A DNA stretch of 64,000 nucleotides from Apium graveolens (lineage: Eukaryota; Streptophyta; Magnoliopsida; Apiales; Apiaceae). Both the position numbers and the translations under genes were made by a program. The stretch spans positions 304,560,565-304,624,564 of the forward strand of contig NC_133648.1 of assembly GCF_009905375.1 (NCBI RefSeq), given 5' to 3'. A model generated the notes under the pieces. The model saw only the letters and a program-made list of their open reading frames with translations, had not been told where the DNA came from and did not search any database. Shown piece after piece: positions 56,601 through 64,000 of the stretch (position 1 is the first letter of the stretch; every line of letters begins with the position of its first letter).

Positions 56601-57691
56601 GAACCCCTATAGAACATTACCTTGAACCCTAAAAACCAGATACTTATCAAAGTGATTCCTCATTGATTGATACCCCTCTTTCTTATCCTGAAGCTTGACA
56701 ATTCTGATATATCCTGTGTTAATGATCATTTCTGCATACCTTAACACCCTTAGTATTCATGAAGCTTATCTTCTTGATGATCCAGCACTTGAACCTTGAT
56801 GAGAGTCCATTACTTTAAGCCCAATTTGGCATTACCCTTTATAATATCCAATAGCCTCACTAAATCCTCTTGTCCAATCTTTGATATATTAAAACCATTC
56901 AGTTACTTTAATAGAGTATAGTTTTGTGAATCATGGCCCTGAGATTTAGCACCATAATTTCCCGTGTTTTGAGTTGGTCTATAATCCCTTGATAAAAATG
57001 CTTACTGTTAAAAGAGATTTTGTTATAATTCGGCATCAGTTTTTGAAATAAATAAAATGTGGATTTTCAGTCCCAAAGGGGGATAAATGTTTTCTTTGAA
57101 TAGTGGATCTGGACTGAGACGCGAGTCCTTTCCACACTTATATTAGGCTTAAAAGTTGCCTAGGGATTCCCATTAATGTTTTAGAACCCAGCGAGGTTCG
57201 GGATTACTTCGCGGCTGATCACCGGCTGTAATCCATAGCGTCATAAAATAATTTTAATTAAGATATGATTTCTTTTGATACCAACAAAATGATGCCATCA
57301 CCCAAAGTTTTATCTCTCATTATCATTGGTCATGTCCTCCCATTGACATTCTTTAATATATATCTCGATTTATGTTTTGTATCGTATTGTTTAGCACTTG
57401 TTGAGCATTTGGCTCACTCCTTCCTTTACCCTGATATTACAGCTAGCAGCTATGGTTAGATTCAAGCAGACTGCCCGTAAGACCTTTGATGCTGATGCCT
57501 ATGTTCGAGCTCAGGTAGAATAAGTGATAGTAGTTTGTGTGAGGACTCGATATTTAAAATCAGTTGTAATAGATGGTAGTGTTGGGCTGTTCCAAACCCT
57601 AAACTGTAAGATCTTGGATTTGGGTATGTTTATTTATTATTAAATGTTGTAATAGTTATATTTAATTTGCTGTTTAAGTTGGGGTGTGACA
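53684..57691 (+). repeat. E4 3' LTR
   Basis: 4008 bp, starts after a polypurine tract (CTTAAGGGGGAGACGA, ending 53683). It carries the second copy of the ORF0 first exon: ATG 57452-57454, peptide MVRFKQTARKTFDADAYV, stop 57521-57523 if unspliced, with the CAG/GTAGAA donor kept. Confidence 0.92.
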
Positions 57692-58110
57692 CCCAAAAAT
57701 AATTATTGTAATTATAAAATTATAAAACCAATTTTAGATATCATCCAAATATTTATGGAAATAAATCTGCAATTAAATTCACTTTTTGAAGTGGAACAAA
57801 ACAATACTACTCAGTATATATTACACAAATAATCCCTATACAACCATAGTCACACATAAAAATAGTAACACACAATACACTGCTGACACTTCCAATACAC
57901 ATATTTTATTTATTAATTATTTAATAATTACACATTTAAATAATAAATATACGAGTCGTTATAGTTAGTGCGTGACTGATCAGCAGCCTAACATTGTTTT
58001 TTTAAAAATGAAAGTGAATATCCAATTCTAACTATTGCTTATCAGGAAACTTGATTTCTTATATTATTTCAATTGATCATTACTAATATCAGTGACTGTC
58101 ATTATGACTT

Positions 58111-58159
58111 GCTGAGCTAGTTAGCTCACTCTTGCAAATCTGTTTATGTTGTTTTCCAG
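58111..58159 (+). promoter_or_regulatory. Branch-like box and acceptor in the E1 LTR
   Basis: GCTGAGCTAGTTAGCTCA (58111-58128) contains CTCAC, fitting the plant branch consensus yTnAy, followed by a T-rich run and TTTTCCAG ending at 58159. Equivalent boxes: E7 40316-40333, E4 48499-48514 and 57401-57416, E2 5638-5655, E6 38666-38680, each 26-34 nt from an AG. Confidence 0.5.
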
Positions 58160-58179
58160 TTAAAAAGGAAACTAAACTG

Positions 58180-59221
58180 ATGGTAGCGAGGATCCCTAGT
58201 CGGGTGCGCAAGCTAGGTTTCCAGGTTGAGATGGAATATGCTAGTGGAAGATGTGTAGCTTAGTTTGTGTTGAAAGTTTGTAATAAAGTTTTACTTCAGT
58301 TGTAAGATAAATAAATTGGGATTTGGTACGCTGTAATAAATAAGATTGTGGCTTATGGACATACTTTGAATTGTTATGATCCGTGGTTATGGTAAGTAGG
58401 GTCATTGCATATATTATTATTATCATAAACAGGTTTATATATGGTGTGTGTGTGTTATGGACCCCAAACTTCGGACCCGGGTTTTGAGGGGGCCACATGT
58501 TTGGTATCAGATCTATAGTTTAAAAGTCACTGCTACAAGCCTAAATTGTTGGGAATGGGTAGAGAGTTAAGATTAGAATTAAGAAATAGAAAAATAGAAT
58601 GTGGAGAGGTTGAGTGTGATTAAATGGTAGTTTTTAGTATGATTCATGAGGAGATTTGAGATTCTTATCTAGCAGCGTAATTTCCAGATAGTGACGATGA
58701 CAGATTCCTTAATTCCAGTATCATCTGATTACTCTGAGCCTTCAGTCGGAAGACCGTCATCTCATCCATGCCCTGCTCTTCCACCAGCGACAACTATAAT
58801 ACCAGTTGTGACGGTTGTACCACTGCGAGCTATTCCACCTCTAGGTGTGAGATCACCTATTCGAGGACCCCCACCCACTGATTCTGACTCTACTGGACAT
58901 TCAGTTGCGGGTGCAACTTTTCAGTTTACTCCATACCCTGTTCCATACCATAAGTATGAGGCTCTTCTTTTAGAGCGGGAGACTTTTTTATCCCAGATTC
59001 AGGAGCTACTGCACATAATAAAGACTATAGATGTTGACAGGAAAGTGAGGGAGCTTCGGAATGAGATTCAGGTAACCGGAGAATACTTGAGGCTAGACTT
59101 CATGGAGCTACTTGCGAGTATGCAACCCCAGATGCTCTTATGGGGTAGGCTAGAGAAGTATTGGAGGATTTTGAAAGACTTGGTGGACCAGAGTTTCCAT
59201 AACGCTAAACAACAAAAATGA
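58180..59221 (+). CDS. E1-family ORF0, intact; exons 58180-58224 and 58688-59221
   Basis: Exon one is in the LTR: ATG GTA GCG, 15 codons (MVARIPSRVRKLGFQ) ending CAG before the donor GTTGAG. The 463-bp intron contains the LTR end (58497) and the PBS. The acceptor AATTTCCAG ends at 58687 and the frame continues in phase 0 (IVTMTDSLIPVSSDYSE) to TGA at 59219-59221, 192 residues in all. After a Pro/Ser-rich first half (PALPPATTIIP, GPPPTDSDST), a charged helical half follows (YEALLLERETFLSQIQELL, RKVRELRNEIQVTGEYLRL). A start at the internal ATG 58697 is the alternative without splicing. No known domain recognised. The same arrangement is seen in E2 and E4. Confidence 0.55.
58502..58513 (+). other. 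E1-family primer-binding site
   Basis: TGGTATCAGATC, one mismatch to the initiator-Met PBS, four bases after the LTR end at 58497 and inside the proposed ORF0 intron. Confidence 0.8.
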
Positions 59222-59710
59222 TTACCACAACAATTCTAGCAATACTCAAAGCTGAATTGATATACAGGCCTCTTAGGCCTATGAATCCAAGCAGACCTCC
59301 TAGCAATACGTATTGTGATTACCACGAAGATACTGTCCATAAAACGAAAAGGTACTTTGTAATGAATAATGTAATGTAATATGTAATCGAGGAAATATAA
59401 CCTAACAACAAACAAAAAAAGCTAAATAATATTAAAATATGATGCACAGGAACCTTGAAGATGATGACTAGATAAATAAAAAGAATCAAAAGATGGAGAT
59501 TAATGTTCTATGTTTGTAACCAGGTCATGGGAAGAAGTTCATTAATATGTTCAACCCTCCATGAAGAATAAAATGTCAAAGGACTTTCAGTGTCAGTGAA
59601 ATGATTTGATTTGAAGTATGAAAAATCAGGGGTTCAATGATTGAAGCAATGAATAAATAACCAAGATGTATCAGTTCAGAATTACAAAGGAAATTGAATT
59701 AAATCAGTCA
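59222..59710 (+). other. Sequence between ORF0 and E8
   Basis: Mostly AT-rich and noncoding. At 59279-59352 a short open stretch reads MNPSRPPSNTYCDYHEDTVH, like the YC..H.D.GH.T knuckle of Tat gag (E3 residues 511-525), without its final Cys. This may be a scrap of another gypsy element. The rest (59400-59710) shows nothing recognisable. Confidence 0.35.
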
Positions 59711-60581
59711 TGTTAGTTGTTTGTGAACCAGAACACTGCATCAAGCATTAACATATCATAAAGGATTTAATTCAGTTATACAAAGAATTGTTATTGATAC
59801 AATTGCTAAAGTTCAAAAGGTGAAAAATATGCTAAGTCATATATTATACTAGTGGTCGCAAGTCAATAAAGAAGAGTTCTTTGATAGTGGTCGAAAGACA
59901 AAAATTATTATAAGGAAAAGTCAATTTTCCTGTGGTCGCAAATCAGGATGTGCTGTAACAAAATGACTAAGTAAAAACACAGTATATATGGTCGCTAGTA
60001 AAGAAAATGTACTAAGGCACCACACTTGCACTGTGGTCGCAAGTAAACACATAGTAGATTTCTGTCACCCTGTGGTCGTCAGTAACACATCAAGGAAAAT
60101 GTCTTAAGGCAATTTTATAACATTGTGCTCGTGAGTAAGAAAGACAAAGCTAGAAAACTCCCTCTAGTCGCCAGTAAATAACTTGGTGATTTTCATTGGA
60201 TGCAGATGCAATTGAATTGTATTGTGTGGACATTAATATGCCACATGTCCAAAGAAACTGAAAGCCTACAAAAGAAGCTGAATTAATTCATTTCGTTCAG
60301 TTACCTTCCTCAGCAACCAACTGCATTTTTACGAAGCTCCATTAAAGGCTCTATTTATTTAAGCTTGTAAACAGACTGTTGTGTTGTCAAATTTATTGTA
60401 GCTAATCATTAAATTGATTAGATTGTAGCAACCTCAAGGTTTATATTAATAAAACAATATATTTCTCAAATTGTTTTGTGTCTATTTTGATTTCGTAAAT
60501 ATAATGAAGAACTTGTAACGAATCGAGAAAGATTGTTGGTATCGTATTCAACCCCCTTTCTATGATACTTTGGGACTAACA
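59711..60581 (+). repeat. E8 5' LTR
   Basis: 871 bp. Near its end TTCAACCCCCTTTCT matches the left copia LTR and, more loosely, E5. It is followed at 60584-60595 by the PBS TGGTATCAGATC (one mismatch to tRNA-iMet). Confidence 0.9.
59852..60180 (+). repeat. Spaced GTGGTCGCAAGTAA repeats in E8 U3
   Basis: About eight copies of a motif near GTGGTCGCAAGTAA, roughly every 40-45 bases (59852, 59886, 59933, 59988, 60031, 60070, 60123, 60163). They are in the upstream part of the LTR, a position typical for enhancer repeats in copia elements. Confidence 0.7.
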
Positions 60582-60727
60582 ATTGGTATCAGATCTTTTT
60601 GATTGACATACAAATCAATATCCGGAGAAAGAAACAAGTTCTTAAAAATTTTCTTGGAATTTTTTAATTTTCAAAAATCCTCATTTTTTGAAATTTTTGA
60701 ATCTTAAATAATTTTAATTCCGCAAAG

Positions 60728-61870
60728 ATGATGAACAACCAAAAAATTAGAAGTATTAAGGTTCCTCTATTTGATAGAGATAATTACAACCTTTGGAAGA
60801 AAAAGATGATGTTATTTATGAAAGCTTCGAATCCATTATATATTGGGATATTACTGAATGCCCCTTATGTTCCGATATAAGTAGTTGATGAATTGACTAC
60901 CCCAGCCGGTATAAGAATTCCTTCCACATCCACTCCCAAGGATCTGTCTAAATATACGGAGATTGACAAGGAGTTGATAAATATGGACACAATCCTTCAA
61001 CTAATAATAGTGGAATCGACCAACAATGATACGAGTCATCAACTTCCAGGAAGTAATAGTTTGTAGGATATGTGGGAAACCATTAAGTTGTTGATGAAAG
61101 GTACAGAAGAAGTCAAAGAAAATAGGATGAATATTCTGACGACTCAGTATGAAGCGTTTAAACTTCAACCCTGAGAAACATTATCTTCACTCTTTGAAAG
61201 ATATGCAGACTGTTAAGCGAATTGAAGCTACAAGGGAAAGTTTATCCGATACGAGAGTCTAACAGAAAGTTTATGCTGACTCTACCAGTTCACTTGGAAC
61301 AAAAAAACCCATCAATCGGGAAAATAGATGATTTTATTACTATGTCCCTGGATGTGATTTATGGAAAGCTGAGAACCCATAAATTGGAACAAGAGAAGAG
61401 AGATATTATCTATGGCCCTGGTTCTATTGAAAGTAAGAGTACGACACTTGCAAAAACTACTGCATTTGTTGCTCGTGAAGCTGAAACTCAAGAAGTCAAG
61501 GTTGCACCCTCCTCAACAATCGAGGAAAATGTTATAGATGAAATTTCTCAAGGTGAGCCAGAGGATGAAAGTGAGTTCTATGCTCAGGAAGAACTTGAAG
61601 GGTTGGAGGATAAATCTATGGCATACATGGCTGTAAAATTTAGTCTTATTATATTCAGAAAAAACCCAACTACAAATCAAGAAGTTCATCTGGGAGATTT
61701 CTGAAGGGAACCTAATCATCAGGTTCAAGCTCTAGAGGAGGCTACAAGTCAAGCTGGGTAGACAAGAGCAGGACAAGATATTACAACTGCAATGAGTTGG
61801 GGCACTTTACATCTGATTGTAGAAAGCACAAGGCAGCAAAAAAAAAGATTCTTATGAAAAGAAAGAAACT
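60728..61870 (+). pseudogene. E8 gag, heavily damaged
   Basis: Starts MMNNQKIRSIKVPLFDRDNY at 60728 and shows copia gag motifs (YNLWKKKMMLFMKASNP). Stops follow at about 60879, 61063, 61172 and later, with frame changes; 61222-61704 continues in another frame (VIYGKLRTHKLEQEKRD). The zinc knuckle at 61776-61831 (YYNCNELGHFTSDC) has its first Cys changed to Tyr. Nonfunctional. Confidence 0.8.
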
Positions 61871-63180
61871 TATGAAGATATGATGAGGCAAAATGAGAAG
61901 ATAAAACATAAGTTGAATGCTTATGTGGTTAAGGAAAAGGGAAGAACATACATTGATGAAGGAAAAAGCTGGGATGATACTAATTTGGATGAAGAGAAAG
62001 AGTATGTGAATCTAGCTCCTATGGAAAAATCTGCAGAGGAATCACCACAATCGTCTCAGGTTCCTAAACTTACCACTATTTATATGTCTGAATCTAAATA
62101 TAAATCTAGCGTGCATGAACTTACTTTAGAATAGTATAATGTTCATACAAAAATGCTAACATATAAACTTGAAAATAATAAATTAGTTCTTAGAGCTGAG
62201 TGTTTGACCTCTAGAAATGAAGAATTAGATTTGCTTGTAGTTGGCTAAGAAGACCTTAAGTAGAAGAATGAATACCTAGAGAATAAGGTTAAGGGCAACA
62301 CAAACATAGAAACCATTTTTAGAACCCAAATTGATGATTTAGAAAAGAAGTTACAGGAATTTAAGAATGCATCTTTGACTCAGAAGGAGATAATAGATAG
62401 TCAAATATTTAAATCTAAGACTTCAATAGGATTTGAATATTCTAAACTGGCTGGTAAGAAATATAGTGGTGCATCAGAGGTAAACATGTTTGTCTCAGAA
62501 ATGGTACCATATGTTATTAAAGATGTTGTATCTCCGTTATTCACTGAGTATGTTTCAGAACCTTTGGATGAAGTAAGTTTGCTAATCAATGAGGAATTGA
62601 TTGCTGAGGACAAAGAAAAAGAGAAGGTAGAGGGATCCCCTAAGACTTCTAAGGCTCTAGTTAGTAAGGTAAAACCCAAAGCTGACATAGGTAACAAGGT
62701 AGATAAGCAAGAAACTGACACACTTAAGAAACGAGACACCATAGATGACCCTAAGACTGGTGAGAGTGTTAAGGTTAGTCTAAGAAGAACATGAATGGTA
62801 AGGTAGGTGGGAATAAGAAATCTGATTTTGCATCTTCCTCATCTGTATCTAGAAAGTTATGTAATAATTACAATTCTGCTGCACACCTTACACATGCATG
62901 CACTAAAGCTAAAGTAGAATTTGTTACATCTTCTAGTATGCATGTCATGCCTAACATGCCTAATTTTCATGAGTCTTGTGGCATAGTTGGTTATATGCCA
63001 TGTGCATTTATTACTATGTCTGAGTATTTTAAAGCTTTTCATGCAACTGCTAGCTCTTGTACTGACGCTAAGATAAGTATAAGTAATGAGCACACACAAG
63101 CAAAGACTGTAGTACCTCATGTTTTAAGTCTGACAATATTGTTAAGACTAGCACTGAGAAGGAGTCAGTCAAAGTGAAAG
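61871..63180 (+). pseudogene. E8 gag C-terminal/linker region
   Basis: Several open stretches in series (61880-62134, 62375-62794, 62791-63177) code Lys/Glu-rich coiled-coil protein (NEEL.., IDDLEKKLQEFKNASLTQK), interrupted by stops near 62132, 62248 and 62263. A second cysteine region (LCNNYNSAAHLTHACTK) is a decayed CCHC. SIRE elements have such long linkers between gag and protease. Confidence 0.6.
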
Positions 63181-63290
63181 CTAAGCATGTTAAGGTTTCA
63201 TTTGTCGATTCTATTTCTACCCCAAAACCTTCAAGACCCAAGAAAACTTGGGTACCAAAGTTTAATCAATATGTGTTTGCAGGGTAAGGT

Positions 63291-64000
63291 TCGAAAGCAA
63301 AATATCAAGTGGATTCTGGACAACGGGTGTTCTAGGCATATGACAGGAGAAAAGTCCCTACTCACATGTGTGGTTGAGAAAGCTGGCCCTATAAGGATAT
63401 GGAAAATTGGAAATTGGAAATGTCATCATTGAAAACATCTCTCTTGTGGAAGGATTAAAGCATAATCTTCCGAGCGTCAGTCAGTTTTGTGATAAAGGAT
63501 ACAATGTTGACTTCAGACCAGAAAGGTGTTTGATCACACACAAGAAAGATGAGAAACTTGCTTTATAGGGTGTGAGAAAAGGTAGTATATTCTTAGCTGA
63601 CTTGAAGTCTACATGTGATGGAGTAATGAGGTGTTTCTATAGTAAAGCTTCATCAAAGCAAAGTTGGCTATGGCACAAGAAGCTCTCGCACTTGAATATC
63701 AAAATAATAAACTCTTTGGTAAAGAGGGAGTTGGTGAGAGGTTTACCACAAATGGAATTATATCAAGAAGGACTCTGTGAAGCATGTGAAAAAGGAAAGT
63801 TAAAGAAAGCATCACATAAAATCAAGGAAATGACAAGCATAACGGAACCTCTTCAGTTAATTCACATGGATTTATTTAGTCAAGTGAATGTATATTCACT
63901 ATCTAGGAAAAGATATGCTTTAGTGATAGTCGATGACTACACAAAGTATACGTGGGTGTTGTTCTTAGAATCAAAGAATGAAGCACCACAGATGATTGTT
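63291..64000 (+). pseudogene. E8 protease, GAG-pre-integrase and integrase start (cut by window end)
   Basis: Protease region WILDNGCSRHMTGE at about 63309-63350 (DNG instead of the usual DSG). A frameshift near 63405 and a TAG near 63567 follow. Then the pre-integrase zinc segment (LWHKKLSHLN, LCEACEKGKLKKASH) and integrase start (LIHMDLFSQVNVYS, YALVIVDDYTKYTWVLFL) up to the window edge. Order protease-integrase marks Ty1/copia. Confidence 0.88.

Larger units (their letters stand above)
44759..57691 (+). mobile_element. E4: gypsy chromovirus with 4-kb LTRs
   Basis: TSD CCCAA at 44754-44758 and 57692-57696 within E6. LTRs 44759-48789 and 53684-57691, start TGTTACAACCGG, end GTGTGAGA (5') and GTGTGACA (3'), a few percent different. 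Internal: PBS, ORF0 (frameshifted), gag, protease, RT with a deletion, RNase H, integrase, chromodomain, all in one frame from 49561 to 53649 with only three stops. It is younger than E1, E2 and E6 but dead. Confidence 0.93.
38339..57963 (-). mobile_element. E6: minus-strand solo LTR, split by E7 and E4
   Basis: TSD GTTAG at 38334-38338 and 57964-57968 in the E1 LTR. Own sequence 38339-39937, 43381-44758 and 57697-57963, about 3.24 kb. On the minus strand it starts TATAACGACTCG (TG changed to TA) and ends GAGGCCGTCACA. It has the build of the other large gypsy LTRs: a CT-rich leader (minus strand, about 44250-44190), a GC-rich middle and, near the end, a branch-like box (38666-38680), an acceptor and a short basic ORF. 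No internal coding sequence remains. Confidence 0.75.
27195..58497 (+). repeat. E1 LTR shared by two internal regions, split by E5 and E6
   Basis: Starts TGTAATATCCGGG after a polypurine tract (27180-27194, ending GGGGGGAAGA) and ends GGGGCCACA at 58497, just before a PBS. Own sequence: 27195-28939, 37166-38338 and 57969-58497, about 3447 bp, close to the 3438 bp of the solo LTR E7 of the same family. It therefore acts as 3' LTR for the E1 pol on its left and as 5' LTR for the ORF0 on its right. TATA box at 27829, leader donor at 28049, acceptor at 58158-58159, ORF0 first exon at 58180. Confidence 0.85.
59711..64000 (+). mobile_element. E8: copia element, SIRE-like, runs off the window
   Basis: A 5' LTR 59711-60581 (871 bp; TGTTAGT start, ACTAACA end, perfect inverted repeats), a PBS at 60584, degraded gag, protease, GAG-pre-integrase and the start of integrase to the window end. 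The 3' LTR is outside, so the target duplication cannot be checked. Many stops show an old copy. Confidence 0.9.

Noticed and set aside
59852..60180. Regularly spaced repeats that might suggest a CRISPR array
   Set aside because: Plant LTR context, degenerate repeats of about 14 bp and no cas genes; they are LTR promoter repeats.

Overview
This window is intergenic plant nuclear DNA, almost certainly from a large-genome flowering plant (probably a eudicot). I see no host protein gene, tRNA or rRNA. Practically every base can be assigned to LTR retrotransposons nested inside each other. The species cannot be fixed from the sequence alone.

Nesting order, read from target-site duplications (TSDs). 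The oldest layer is E1, a Ty3/gypsy Tekay-like chromovirus: pol pieces 680-3505 and 26895-27157, one 3.45 kb LTR spread over 27195-58497, then PBS and a first ORF to 59221. A copia LTR (1-679) cuts E1 pol on the left. E2, a related chromovirus (3506-26894, TSD ACATT), sits inside E1 integrase, and its 3' LTR is split by E3 (13247-24313, minus strand, TSD TCCGG). The E1 LTR is split by E5 (28940-37160, copia-derived, pol-less, minus strand, TSD GTTAT, with a 1665-bp duplication) and by E6 (38339-57963, minus-strand solo LTR, TSD GTTAG). E6 is itself split by E7 (39938-43375, minus-strand solo LTR of the E1 family, TSD CAATA) and by E4 (44759-57691, third chromovirus with 4 kb LTRs, TSD CCCAA). 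At the right end E8, a SIRE-like copia element (59711 to beyond 64000), runs off the window.

What works: E3, a Tat-lineage element, looks intact. It has a 1901-residue gag-pol in one frame, two LTRs differing at about two positions, and a separate three-exon gene on the opposite strand with its own TATA box. E1, E2, E4 and E8 pol genes are broken by stops, frameshifts or deletions. E5 has gag and a large extra ORF but no pol.

Most unusual signal: in three different chromoviruses (E1, E2, E4) a short basic coding exon starts inside the LTR. It ends in CAG/GT in phase 0 and can be spliced, across the LTR end and the primer-binding site, in frame onto an extra ORF (called ORF0 here) that precedes gag. 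The same LTRs share a TATA box or pyrimidine-rich leader, a probable leader intron, and a branch-site-like box 26-34 nt before the acceptor. In E4 the N-terminus encoded by the LTR resembles the histone H3 tail. This suggests a spliced, PBS-lacking subgenomic mRNA for ORF0.
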